Positions 1-8,830 of a stretch of DNA of 64,000 nucleotides are shown here, piece by piece. The position numbers and the translations under genes are program-made. Under the pieces are notes generated by a model, which was given only the letters and a program-made list of their open reading frames with translations, searched no databases and was not told where the DNA came from. Position 1 is the first letter of the stretch, and each line of letters starts with the position of its first letter. Source of the DNA: Candidatus Butyricicoccus avistercoris (GTDB lineage: Bacteria > Bacillota > Clostridia > Oscillospirales > Butyricicoccaceae); contig DXIE01000016.1 in assembly GCA_019113005.1 (NCBI GenBank), positions 1 through 64,000 on the forward strand, given 5' to 3'.

Positions 1-413
1 CAAGACAGACATCAGGTGTTATTTACCTTAAAGGCACAGCTGCAATAGAGGATTTTTTAACTCGTATGGGAGCTTGTCTTTGTGCAATGGAGATTATGGA
101 GGCAAAAGTTGAAAAAAATCTCAGAAATAATATAAACCGTCAAGTAAACTGTGAAACCTCAAATCTTGTTAAAACTACTGACGCATCAGCTAAACAAATA
201 GCAGCCATTGAAAAAGCTCTTTTAATAGGCGGAATAGAGATTTTTCCAGAAAATCTAAGAGAAACAGTTGATTTAAGAGTTGCAAATCCAGCATCAAGTT
301 TATCTGAACTTGCACTTATGTTTGATAAGCCTATGACTAAATCAGGTCTAAGCCATAGACTAAGAAAAATTATGCAGATATCACAACGTCTTGAGCAAAA
401 GGGAAAGGAGTAA
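1..413 (+). CDS. whiA: WhiA, DNA-binding protein, C-terminal part (5' end outside window)
   Basis: An open frame is already running at base 3 and ends with TAA at 411-413, so only the last ~136 residues are visible. They carry the conserved WhiA C-terminal region: a segment reading YLKGTAAIEDFL, then NRQVNCETSNLVKT and a helix-turn-helix end with KSGLSHRLRKI. WhiA is a LAGLIDADG-fold/HTH protein tied to cell division and chromosome segregation in Firmicutes and to sporulation in Streptomyces. The stop is two bases before the dnaE start, and the end of whiA (GGAAAGGAG) supplies the dnaE ribosome-binding site, so the two are one transcript. The order whiA-dnaE-pfkA is common in Clostridia. Confidence 0.93.
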   Translation, partial: RQTSGVIYLKGTAAIEDFLTRMGACLCAMEIMEAKVEKNLRNNINRQVNCETSNLVKTTDASAKQIAAIEKALLIGGIEIFPENLRETVDLRVANPASSLSELALMFDKPMTKSGLSHRLRKIMQISQRLEQKGKE

Positions 414-415
414 TA

Positions 416-3400
416 ATGAGTTCATTTGCACATCTTCATGTTCATAGTGAATACAGCCTTTTAGATGGTGCTTGTAGAATAAATGAGCTGATGGACAGAG
501 TTAAGGAGCTTGGTCAATCAGCGGTTGCTATAACAGACCATGGCGTTATGTATGGTGCAATAGACTTTTATCGTGCAGCTAAAGCAAAGGGTATTCACCC
601 TGTTATAGGCTGTGAAGTTTATGTTGCACCTAAATCACGATTTGATAAAAATTATACAAATGGTGAGTGGCACAGACATTTAATTTTGCTTTGTGAAAAT
701 ATGCAAGGATATAAAAACCTTATACACATGGTTAGTTTATCATTTTCTGAGGGCTTTTATATTAAACCTCGTGTTGATATGGAGCTGCTCCAAAAATACC
801 ATGATGGACTTATTTGTCTTTCTGCTTGTCTTGCAGGTGATATACCAACTAAAATTTCAAATGGTGATTATGACGGAGCAAAAGAAGCTGCACTGGAGTT
901 TGAACGCATTTTCGGCAAAGGCAATTTCTTTTTAGAGGTTCAAGACCATGGTATATCTAAACAAAGAGATGTAAACAGAGCTATTTTCCATATATCTGAG
1001 GAAACTGGTATACCACTTGTTGCAACAAATGATGCACATTATCTTACAAGAGAAGATGCTAAAATTCAAGATGTGCTTATAGCAATTCAAATGGGTAAAA
1101 CAGTCGATGACCCAACTCGAATGAAATTTGAAACAGATGAGTTTTATATAAAAAGCCGTGAGGAGATGGAAGAGCTTTTCCCAAATCACCCAGAGGCTCT
1201 TGATAATAGCGTGAAAATCGCCGAGCGTTGTAAGGTTGATTTTGAGTTTGGTAAATATCACTTACCTATGTTTGATGTTCCCGAAGGGTATACTGCTAAA
1301 GAATATCTTGTTAAGCTCTGTGATGACGGATTTAAAAAGCGTTATCCTAACGATGACGGAAGTATCAAAGAGCGTTTACAATATGAAATTGATATGATTT
1401 CTAAAATGGGCTTTGTTGATTACTTCTTAATTGTGTCTGATTTTATAGCTTATGCTAAAAATAATGATATACCAGTAGGCCCTGGGCGTGGCTCGGCGGC
1501 TGGCTCTATTGTTTCATATTGTCTTGGTATAACCGATTTAGACCCTATTGCATATTCACTTTATTTTGAAAGATTTTTAAATCCAGAACGTGTATCTATG
1601 CCTGACATAGATATAGATTTTTGTTATATTCGCAGACCAGAGGTTATTGAATATGTAACAGAAAAATATGGCAAAGACCATGTGGCTCAGATTGTAACTT
1701 TTGGTACAATGGCGGCAAGAGGTGCAATAAGAGATGTAGGCAGAGCACTCAGCATAACATATCAGGAAACCGATGTTGTTGCAAAACAAATTCCTAATGA
1801 ACTGCATATTACAATAGATAAGGCTCTAAAAATAAATCCAGAGCTGAAAACTATGTATGATAACAATGAAGTTGTCAAAAATCTTATTGACACTGCAAGA
1901 AAACTTGAAGGTATGCCACGCCATGCCTCAACCCATGCAGCGGGTGTTGTTATTACAAAAGAACCAGTGGATACTTATGTTCCACTAGCTCGAAATGATG
2001 AGCAGATGGTAACACAGTTTACTATGGTCACGCTTGAAGAATTAGGTCTATTAAAAATGGACTTTTTAGGGCTTAGAAACTTAACCGTTATTGCTGAGGC
2101 TGAAAAGTTAATCCGCAAGCATACACCAGATTTTTCTATTGAAAATGTGTCAACTGATGATGAAGAAACCTATGCAATGCTTGCACAAGGCAAAACCATG
2201 GGCGTATTTCAGCTTGAATCAGCAGGTATTACAAATGTTGTTACAGGTTTAAAACCACATTCAATAGAAGATATTACAGCGGTCGTAGCACTTTATCGCC
2301 CAGGGCCTATGCAGTCTATACCGCAATATATTGCTTGTAAACATGACTCATCAAGAGTTAAATATAAACACCCATTATTAGAGCCTATTTTATCGGTAAC
2401 ATATGGCTGTATGGTTTATCAAGAACAGGTTATGCAGGTGTTCCAAAGCCTTGCTGGTTATTCACTTGGTAAAGCGGATATGGTTCGACGTGCTATGAGT
2501 AAAAAGAAGTTTAAAGAGCTTGAAAAAGAACGTGTAAACTTTATTCATGGTAATGAAGAAATGGGCATTGATGGTGCTGTAAAGCGTGGAGTACCAGAAA
2601 GCGTAGCTGCATCTATATTTGATGAAATACTGGACTTTGCAAACTATGCATTTAATAAAGCACATGCAGTATGTTATGCGGTTGTATCTTACAGAACAGC
2701 TTATCTTAAATGCCATTATCCATGCGAATATATGGCAGCACTTTTGACTTCTGTGCTTGATTCATCAGATAAAATTGCAGAATATATATTAGCTGCTCGT
2801 GATATGGGAATAAAGGTTTTACCTCCTGATGTAAACCAGTCTGATGATGGTTTTTCTGCCTCTGACGGCAATATTCATTTTGGTTTAGCTGCTATAAAAA
2901 ATGTAGGCAGAGGATTTATGAAACAGCTTGTAACCGAACGAGAACAAAACGGAAAATTTAAATCTTTTTCTGATTTTATAGATAGAATGTATAACAAAGA
3001 GCTTAATAAAAGAGCGGTTGAAGGTCTTATTAAAGCGGGTGCATTCGACTCTATGCATGTAAAACGCAGTCAGCTTTTAAAGGTTTTTGAAAGTGTTATA
3101 GATTCGGTTACATCAAGCAAAAGAAAAAATTTAGAAGGTCAGATTGATTTGTTCGGCATGGGTGAGGAGATAGAAAGCACAGAAATCACATTTCCTAATA
3201 TACCAGAACTGAAAAAATCTGAAATGCTTTCTATGGAAAAAGAAACCACTGGTCTTTATCTTTCTGGTCACCCTATGGACGAATACAAAGAGCTTGCAGC
3301 ACTTGCAAATGCAAGCACAATTCGTCATGTTATAGATGATTTAAAAGGTGAAGTGCAAAATCCACATTTTAGAGATGGTATGCAGGTGAGGCTTGCATGT

Positions 3401-3925
3401 GTAATAACAAAATCTCGAAGCCGAAGCACTAAAAATGGTCAGCTTATGGCATATGTAAATGTAGAGGATATGACAGGCGGTTTAGAGCTAGTAGTATTTC
3501 CAAGTGTGCTTAATCAGTCATCGAGCTATATAAAAGAGGATACAGCTGTATTAATCGAAGGTAAAATAGATGCCAGAGAAGAAGATACACCAAAGATAAT
3601 AGTATCTAATATATATCCGCTTACTGAGCAGCAAATATACAGCCTTAAAAACAATAAAAACGGTTCACAGATTTCGCAAAAACAGGCTGCAAACCAAAGC
3701 ACAGAGAAATTGTATGTAAAAGTTTCCAGTATAAACTCTGATGATGCAAAAGCTGCAACAGAAATTTTGAAAAATAGCACTAGAGGTAATATTCCAGTTG
3801 TATTTTATGAGGAAAACACCAAAAAAAAGCTACTTTCATCTCGTGCAATGTGGATAAATAAAGATTTCAAAATACTTGAAAAGTTAAGGTTTATTCTTGG
3901 GCAAGATAGTGTTATAATGAAGTAG
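416..3925 (+). CDS. dnaE: DNA polymerase III alpha subunit, DnaE type
   Basis: Replicative polymerase subunit of 1169 residues, the usual size for DnaE. The N-terminal PHP domain begins FAHLHVHSEYSLLDG and continues to about residue 210. The C-family polymerase core follows, with the catalytic aspartates visible as D397 and D399 in PDIDIDF and D549 in LKMDFLGL. The thumb/finger region, a helix-hairpin-helix stretch near residue 840 and an OB-fold near residues 990-1080 complete the family order. In Firmicutes DnaE extends primers and works beside PolC, which is not in this window. An ATG start lies 5 bases after GGAAAGGAG at the end of whiA. Confidence 0.97.
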   Translation: MSSFAHLHVHSEYSLLDGACRINELMDRVKELGQSAVAITDHGVMYGAIDFYRAAKAKGIHPVIGCEVYVAPKSRFDKNYTNGEWHRHLILLCENMQGYKNLIHMVSLSFSEGFYIKPRVDMELLQKYHDGLICLSACLAGDIPTKISNGDYDGAKEAALEFERIFGKGNFFLEVQDHGISKQRDVNRAIFHISEETGIPLVATNDAHYLTREDAKIQDVLIAIQMGKTVDDPTRMKFETDEFYIKSREEMEELFPNHPEALDNSVKIAERCKVDFEFGKYHLPMFDVPEGYTAKEYLVKLCDDGFKKRYPNDDGSIKERLQYEIDMISKMGFVDYFLIVSDFIAYAKNNDIPVGPGRGSAAGSIVSYCLGITDLDPIAYSLYFERFLNPERVSMPDIDIDFCYIRRPEVIEYVTEKYGKDHVAQIVTFGTMAARGAIRDVGRALSITYQETDVVAKQIPNELHITIDKALKINPELKTMYDNNEVVKNLIDTARKLEGMPRHASTHAAGVVITKEPVDTYVPLARNDEQMVTQFTMVTLEELGLLKMDFLGLRNLTVIAEAEKLIRKHTPDFSIENVSTDDEETYAMLAQGKTMGVFQLESAGITNVVTGLKPHSIEDITAVVALYRPGPMQSIPQYIACKHDSSRVKYKHPLLEPILSVTYGCMVYQEQVMQVFQSLAGYSLGKADMVRRAMSKKKFKELEKERVNFIHGNEEMGIDGAVKRGVPESVAASIFDEILDFANYAFNKAHAVCYAVVSYRTAYLKCHYPCEYMAALLTSVLDSSDKIAEYILAARDMGIKVLPPDVNQSDDGFSASDGNIHFGLAAIKNVGRGFMKQLVTEREQNGKFKSFSDFIDRMYNKELNKRAVEGLIKAGAFDSMHVKRSQLLKVFESVIDSVTSSKRKNLEGQIDLFGMGEEIESTEITFPNIPELKKSEMLSMEKETTGLYLSGHPMDEYKELAALANASTIRHVIDDLKGEVQNPHFRDGMQVRLACVITKSRSRSTKNGQLMAYVNVEDMTGGLELVVFPSVLNQSSSYIKEDTAVLIEGKIDAREEDTPKIIVSNIYPLTEQQIYSLKNNKNGSQISQKQAANQSTEKLYVKVSSINSDDAKAATEILKNSTRGNIPVVFYEENTKKKLLSSRAMWINKDFKILEKLRFILGQDSVIMK
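3890..3918 (+). promoter_or_regulatory. Candidate pfkA promoter inside the 3' end of dnaE
   Basis: An extended -10 element, TG-T-TATAAT, lies at 3910-3918 with TTTATT at 3890-3895, spacing 17. The -35 matches the consensus poorly, but an extended -10 can compensate. It would start transcription near the dnaE stop codon and let pfkA be expressed independently. Confidence 0.4.
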
Positions 3926-3936
3926 AACTGCACATA

Positions 3937-3971
3937 TTGACTGTTAAACATAAATAAAAATAAACAGTCAA
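3937..3971 (+). other. Intergenic hairpin between dnaE and pfkA
   Basis: TTGACTGTT at 3937-3945 pairs with AACAGTCAA at 3963-3971 across a 17-base AT loop. No U-tract follows on either strand, so it is not a standard terminator. It sits directly upstream of the pfkA ribosome-binding site (CGGAGG at about 3975) and may be an mRNA 5' stabiliser or processing element. Confidence 0.5.
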
Positions 3972-3990
3972 AAACGGAGGTCAAAGTAAA

Positions 3991-4968
3991 ATGGAAAACA
4001 AAACAATTCGACGTATTGGTGTACTGACAAGTGGTGGTGATGCTCCAGGAATGAACGCACTTATTCGTGCGGTTGTTCGTACTGCATCTGCATATGATAT
4101 TTCTGTTTTAGGTATTCGTAGAGGTTATAGCGGACTTATGAACGGCGATATCATGGAAATGGCAGCAAGAAGTGTTGATGGTATTATCCGTAAGGGTGGT
4201 ACTATGCTTTATACTGCTCGTTGCCTTGAAATGCTCACAGAAGAAGGTCTGCAAAAGGCTGCTGATAGCTGCAAGTATTTAGGTATTGATGGTCTTATCT
4301 GCTGCGGCGGTGACGGTACTTTCAGAGGTGCTCAGGCTCTTAGCCGTAAGGGTGTGCCTTGTATCGGTGTTCCAGGCACTATTGATAATGACATTAGCTG
4401 TTCAGATTATACTATCGGTTTTGACACCGCTTGTAATACCGCAATCGAATGTATAGATAAACTGCGTGATACCATGCAATCACATGAACGTTGCTCAGTA
4501 GTTGAAGTTATGGGACGTCATGCAGGTCATTTAGCTCTTAATGTTGGTTGTGCAGTTGGTGCAACTGCTACACTTCTTCCAGAACGTGAAATTGATTTCG
4601 AAACCGATGTAATCGAGAAAATGCGTATAGGCAGAATTAAAGGTAGAAACCACCATATTATTATTGTTGCTGAGGGTTATGGTTCAGCTCAAGAAGTTGC
4701 AGACCGTATACATGAGAGCACAGGCGTAGACACAAGAGTTACAATTCTTGGTCATATTCAGCGTGGTGGTGCTCCTACATCTCAAGATAGAGTTATGGCT
4801 ACTCGTATGGGTTATGCGGCTGTTAAGGCTCTAATTGAAGGTAAGACAAACAGAGTTATTGCTCTTGAGGACAACCAAATTGTTGATATTGATATTGAGG
4901 AAGGTTTATCAAAGAAGAAAGACCTTAACCAGTGTCTATTTGAAGCACAACAAACAGTTGCAATTTAA
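3991..4968 (+). CDS. pfkA: ATP-dependent 6-phosphofructokinase
   Basis: Phosphorylates fructose 6-phosphate to fructose 1,6-bisphosphate in glycolysis. The 325 residues are the normal length for bacterial PfkA. Visible motifs are GVLTSGGDAPGMN at the N-terminus, GGDGT near residue 106, the catalytic PGTIDND near 129 and EVMGRHAGHLAL. Glycine in both GGDG and PGTIDND, rather than the aspartate and lysine of pyrophosphate enzymes, indicates ATP as donor. The start follows ACGGAGG. Codon use is more GC-rich at third positions than in dnaE, as expected for a highly expressed glycolytic gene. A strong terminator follows. Confidence 0.97.
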   Translation: MENKTIRRIGVLTSGGDAPGMNALIRAVVRTASAYDISVLGIRRGYSGLMNGDIMEMAARSVDGIIRKGGTMLYTARCLEMLTEEGLQKAADSCKYLGIDGLICCGGDGTFRGAQALSRKGVPCIGVPGTIDNDISCSDYTIGFDTACNTAIECIDKLRDTMQSHERCSVVEVMGRHAGHLALNVGCAVGATATLLPEREIDFETDVIEKMRIGRIKGRNHHIIIVAEGYGSAQEVADRIHESTGVDTRVTILGHIQRGGAPTSQDRVMATRMGYAAVKALIEGKTNRVIALEDNQIVDIDIEEGLSKKKDLNQCLFEAQQTVAI

Positions 4969-4987
4969 AATTGATTTATTAGCAGTA

Positions 4988-5016
4988 AAAAAGGCTGGCT
5001 ATATGCCAGCCTTTTT
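4988..5016 (+). terminator. Rho-independent terminator after pfkA
   Basis: A 12-bp stem, AAAAAGGCTGGC with GCCAGCCTTTTT, has a 5-base loop and ends in a U-run. The next gene's ribosome-binding site (AGGAGG at about 5023) starts immediately after it, so the downstream trio may rely partly on read-through. Confidence 0.88.
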
Positions 5017-5035
5017 AATTGAAGGAGGAAAAGAA

Positions 5036-5764
5036 ATGAATAAAACCGTCTGGATAACTGGCGGTTCAAGAGGTATAGGTGCAGCTACTGTTAGGGAGTT
5101 TGCAAAATGTGGCTATAATGTTGCATTTACCTATCAAAAATCAGAAGACAAAGCAAATATGCTTTGTAATGAGCTTGCAAACTATCCAGTTATAGCTATT
5201 AAGGGTGATATGGCAAATAGAATGCAAGTTGAAAACTCTTATAAACAAATTAAAAATAAATTTGGGGCTATTGACACACTTGTTGTAAACGCTGGCATTG
5301 CACAGCAAAAAATGTTTTGTGATATAACAGATAATGATTGGAATAAAATGTTTAATGTAAACTTAAATAGTGCATTTTATACTATACAAACAGTGCTGCC
5401 CGATATGGTGCATAAAAAACAGGGAAGTATTGTAACTGTTTCATCAGTATGGGGCATAACAGGTGCTTCTTGTGAAAGCCATTATGCAGCAAGTAAAGCT
5501 GCACTTATAGGGCTTACAAAATCGCTTGCATTAGAGCTTGGACTTTCGGGTATTAGAGTAAACAGCGTTGCAGCGGGTGTTATTGATACAGATATGAATA
5601 GTATGCATGATGAGCAAACACTAAACGAACTTGCAAATGAGTCGGCACTTGGCAGAATAGGTAAGCCAGAAGAAATTGCAAGACTTATTCGTTCACTTTG
5701 CAGTGAAGATACATCTTTTGTTACAGGTCAGGTAATAGCAGCAACAGGAGGTTTTATTATATGA
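5036..5764 (+). CDS. Short-chain dehydrogenase/reductase, FabG-like
   Basis: A 242-residue NAD(P)-dependent oxidoreductase of the classical SDR family. The Rossmann motif TGGSRGIG is at residues 8-15, NAG is near 84, the catalytic serine is in VSSVWG and the YxxxK pair is in HYAASK. FabG (3-oxoacyl-ACP reductase) shares all of these, but no other fatty-acid synthesis gene is nearby, so the substrate stays open. The frame extends far upstream through the pfkA terminator; the ATG at 5036 is chosen because AAGGAGG sits 7 bases before it. The stop overlaps the next start (ATGA at 5761), giving translational coupling. Confidence 0.85.
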   Translation: MNKTVWITGGSRGIGAATVREFAKCGYNVAFTYQKSEDKANMLCNELANYPVIAIKGDMANRMQVENSYKQIKNKFGAIDTLVVNAGIAQQKMFCDITDNDWNKMFNVNLNSAFYTIQTVLPDMVHKKQGSIVTVSSVWGITGASCESHYAASKAALIGLTKSLALELGLSGIRVNSVAAGVIDTDMNSMHDEQTLNELANESALGRIGKPEEIARLIRSLCSEDTSFVTGQVIAATGGFII

Positions 5765-6258
5765 AAATCTATGTTATAAATGGCAGTGGCGGCACAGGTA
5801 AAGATACGGTTTGCGAAGTAGCTGCTAAATACTATAAAGTGAGAAATATATCTTCTATAACTCCAATAGTAGAGATTGCTAAATTTGCAGGCTGGAATGG
5901 CGAAAAAACAGATGAGGCTAGAAGACTGCTTGCAAGACTAAAAGAGGTTTTCACTGAATATAATGATTTATCACTAAATTATTGTGTGAGTGAGGCAAAT
6001 GAATTTTTAAAGTCTGATGAGCAGATTATGTTTGTACATATAAGAGAACCTAAGGAAATCGAGCGATTTAAAAAGAAAATAAATTGTAACACAATTTTAG
6101 TGCGTCGTCATAGCATAACAGATGGCAAGATTTATGGAAATTCAGCAGATGACGAAGTAGAAAATTATGATTATGATTATATAATAGAGAATGATGGGGA
6201 TTTAAACGACCTTGAAAATAAAGTTAAAAATTTTTTTGAAAAACAGGTGATAAGATGA
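5761..6258 (+). CDS. Small P-loop kinase-like protein
   Basis: A 165-residue protein opening with a beta strand and Walker A loop GSGGTGKDT (residues 8-16). GKDT rather than GKST/GKTT recalls deoxynucleoside-monophosphate kinase and dephospho-CoA kinase families. The strand MFVHIREP in the middle and VRRH, a possible lid arginine cluster, also fit a nucleotide kinase fold. The C-terminus is acidic with repeated Tyr-Asp. It overlaps both neighbours by 4 bases (ATGA), so the three genes are almost certainly co-translated. The substrate cannot be named from sequence. Confidence 0.65.
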   Translation: MKIYVINGSGGTGKDTVCEVAAKYYKVRNISSITPIVEIAKFAGWNGEKTDEARRLLARLKEVFTEYNDLSLNYCVSEANEFLKSDEQIMFVHIREPKEIERFKKKINCNTILVRRHSITDGKIYGNSADDEVENYDYDYIIENDGDLNDLENKVKNFFEKQVIR

Positions 6259-7109
6259 ACAAAATTGCATTATTAACTGATTCATGTGCGGATATACCAA
6301 AGGATTTAAAGGAAAAATATGATATTTATGTTGTGCCGCTTAAAATTCGTTTTGGTGATGAAGAATATTTAGATGGCGTTACTATAACACCAGATGAAGT
6401 TTATGAGCGTCAGAAAACCGAGCTTCCAAAAACTTCTTTGCCTGATGGTGCATGGATTGAGGATACATTTGATAAAATTAAAAATAATGGCTATGAAAAA
6501 GTTATTGCGGTACATTTATCTGGTGGAATAAGTGGCACATTTAACCTTGTAAGATTGCTTGCAGCTGATTATGAAGGTCTAGAAATATCTGTTTTTGATT
6601 CTATAAGTGGTTCGCTTGGTATAGGTCTTATTGTGCTTCAGCTTGCAAAATATATCGAAAAGGGTTATACTTATGAAAAGTTAGTAGAGATTACACCAAA
6701 GCTCATACAAAACACAACAGTATTTTTCTGTGTAGATACTCTTGAGTTTTTACAAAAAGGAGGTAGAATAGGCAAAATTTCTGCAATGGCAGGTACTCTC
6801 TTGCAGATTAAACCTATTTTAACATTTGCTCCTGATGGACAGCTGACAAGTGCAGAAAAAGTGCGTGGAAGAAAATTAGCACTCGAAAAAATGGCACAGA
6901 AAATAGAGAAGTTATATTCTGGAAATGGTGCATATAATATAGCAGTGGCAAATGGCGGTTGTGTAGAGGAAATGAACACTTTAAAAGATAGAATATTAGG
7001 GTCACTTTGTGAGCCACAATTTGTCTTTGAAAGTGAAATTGATTGTACATTAGCCTCTTATGTAGGGCCAAACCTTTTAGGAATTGGACTTCAAATTTTG
7101 CCTGAGTAA
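6255..7109 (+). CDS. DegV family fatty-acid-binding protein
   Basis: A 284-residue DegV (FakB-like) protein. It shows the hallmark N-terminal LTDSCADIP, the fatty-acid headgroup-binding HLSGGISGTF near residue 90 and the long lid region with FLQKGGRIGK. In Firmicutes, FakB members present fatty acids to the kinase FakA for phosphorylation; no fakA is in this window. It starts inside the end of the kinase-like gene (ATGA overlap). Only a weak, short hairpin with no convincing U-run follows before the next gene. Confidence 0.9.
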   Translation: MNKIALLTDSCADIPKDLKEKYDIYVVPLKIRFGDEEYLDGVTITPDEVYERQKTELPKTSLPDGAWIEDTFDKIKNNGYEKVIAVHLSGGISGTFNLVRLLAADYEGLEISVFDSISGSLGIGLIVLQLAKYIEKGYTYEKLVEITPKLIQNTTVFFCVDTLEFLQKGGRIGKISAMAGTLLQIKPILTFAPDGQLTSAEKVRGRKLALEKMAQKIEKLYSGNGAYNIAVANGGCVEEMNTLKDRILGSLCEPQFVFESEIDCTLASYVGPNLLGIGLQILPE

Positions 7110-7220
7110 AAATGATTCTAAAATGATACAAAAATTTTGTCGTTTTGTTACGACTTTTGGTTATATATATTGTATAATAAGGCAAAGCACAAAATTTAGT
7201 TGTGGGAGGATAAAATCATT

Positions 7221-8783
7221 ATGAAATGGAAAATCGGTGCGGTACTGATGTTCATTGTTTTTTGCTTGGCAATAGTACCTACTGTTGTAAGTGGTGTTGG
7301 TGCAGGTGATTTAACCAGTATTTTTTCATCAGCTAATCAGTTTGTTGTCGAGGTAGGAAACAATAATGCTATGTTATCAGGTGAAAAGGTTTCACTTGGT
7401 GAGGACGTACAAAATGCAGTTTACACAGATGAAAGCGGAGAAATAATGCTCCCAATTTCAGGTACAGCTCAGGCTATGGGCATGCAGCTTAATTGGGACG
7501 GCTCAGCACCTAATGCAACGCTCACTAAAGATGATAAAACTCTTGATGTTGCAGTTGTATATCCACAGACTAATGATGCTAATGCATCTGTATTTATGTC
7601 TGCTAAAAGTTTTGCTGAGGCTATGGGCTGGACTTATAAGGTTTCAGAAAATGGATATTTTGCTGTTTTATCAGATAAGGAAACCGATGATAAAACAATG
7701 TCAAAACTTTGCGATAAGGCAACCGAGCAAATCGGTATACCAAAGGATATGCTGTTAAAAAGCAGTTTGATTTTTAGAGCTGGTTCAGATAAAGTCCTTA
7801 AAAATGGCGAAGAAGTAACACTTGAAGACAGTGAGGGCATGACATATGCACCAATGGTAGATGGAGATAACTATTATCTGCCATTAGATGCTTTGAAAGC
7901 ATTGCTTGGAGATAGCGTTAAAGATGCTAAAAATACCACTGAGAAAGATGATGTAACCTATGTTTCTGCAAAAGAAGTTGCAGAAATTATGAAATATACC
8001 ACCGCAGGCAAAGGTGATATATTTATGATGGGTGAGCTTTCATATGGTAATGCTGATGCACAGGTTGCTGCACTTACGGCAATAGGTGAACAGTTACCAG
8101 ACCAAGCAGCATCTATACCTAAGGCTGATGCATATGTAGCTTTGACATTTGACGATGGCCCAACAGGTGGCTCTGAGGGCTTAACCGCAAGACTTTTAAA
8201 CGGTCTTAAAGAGCGTAATGCACATGCAACCTTCTTTATGTGCGGTTATAGAATAAAGGACTTCCACACACATATGGATAGATATTTAGCCGAGGGTCAT
8301 GAGCTAGGTAATCATACTATGGACCACCCAGGCTTATTGACCAAAAAAACTTATGATGTTATTGTAGACCAAATACAGTCAAACAGTGATTTAATTAACT
8401 CTTATTGTGGTCAAGTTCCAACAGTATTCCGTCCAGTTGGCGGTGCTGTAAATGATGATGTTAAAAAAGCAGCTGCCGCTTGCGGTCTTCCAATTATCAA
8501 CTGGAGTGTTGATACTGAGGACTGGAAATATCGTGATGCAGAGAGAATTAAAAATGTAATCGTTCAAAATGCCAAAGACGGTGACATTGTTCTTATGCAT
8601 GACCTTAGAGATTGTACTCTTGAGGGTGCATTAGCAGCTATTGATATTTTATCACAAAAAGGCTATGCATTTGTAACAGTTGAGGAGCTTGCAAGAATTA
8701 AGGGTGTTGAAATGAAAGCTGGTGAGGTTTACACCAATTTTAGAAACAGCACAGTTCAAAAGCTTTTAACTTCAGAAACATAA
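7221..8783 (+). CDS. Surface-associated polysaccharide deacetylase (NodB domain)
   Basis: A 520-residue protein with an N-terminal hydrophobic signal/anchor (residues 4-25). A region with copper-amine-oxidase-like N-terminal repeats follows (MLPISGTAQAMGMQLNW; FMSAKSFAEAMGWTY), a module seen in Firmicutes cell-wall proteins. The C-terminal half is a CE4/NodB deacetylase: TFDDGP with the catalytic and metal-binding Asp pair, metal ligands in HTMDH, an RPVGG version of the usual RPPxG motif, WSVDTEDW and the LMHD end motif. The likely substrate is N-acetylated wall or extracellular glycan. The ATG at 7221 is preferred because GGGAGGA lies 10 bases upstream. A TATAAT at 7173-7178 is a possible -10. 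Confidence 0.88.
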   Translation: MKWKIGAVLMFIVFCLAIVPTVVSGVGAGDLTSIFSSANQFVVEVGNNNAMLSGEKVSLGEDVQNAVYTDESGEIMLPISGTAQAMGMQLNWDGSAPNATLTKDDKTLDVAVVYPQTNDANASVFMSAKSFAEAMGWTYKVSENGYFAVLSDKETDDKTMSKLCDKATEQIGIPKDMLLKSSLIFRAGSDKVLKNGEEVTLEDSEGMTYAPMVDGDNYYLPLDALKALLGDSVKDAKNTTEKDDVTYVSAKEVAEIMKYTTAGKGDIFMMGELSYGNADAQVAALTAIGEQLPDQAASIPKADAYVALTFDDGPTGGSEGLTARLLNGLKERNAHATFFMCGYRIKDFHTHMDRYLAEGHELGNHTMDHPGLLTKKTYDVIVDQIQSNSDLINSYCGQVPTVFRPVGGAVNDDVKKAAAACGLPIINWSVDTEDWKYRDAERIKNVIVQNAKDGDIVLMHDLRDCTLEGALAAIDILSQKGYAFVTVEELARIKGVEMKAGEVYTNFRNSTVQKLLTSET

Positions 8784-8790
8784 AAAAATT

Positions 8791-8824
8791 AACCCGTTCG
8801 CAGTTTAGTCTGTGAACGGGTTTT
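8791..8824. terminator. Bidirectional terminator between the deacetylase gene and ricT
   Basis: The 13-bp arms AACCCGTTCGCAG (8791-8803) and CTGTGAACGGGTT (8810-8822) pair with G-U/mismatch tolerance and are flanked by A-runs on the left and T-runs on the right. It can therefore stop both converging genes. Confidence 0.88.
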
Positions 8825-8830
8825 CTATTT

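Noticed and set aside
4835..5035. N-terminal extension of the short-chain dehydrogenase
   Set aside because: It overlaps pfkA and its terminator in another frame; the Rossmann motif starts right after the ATG at 5036.
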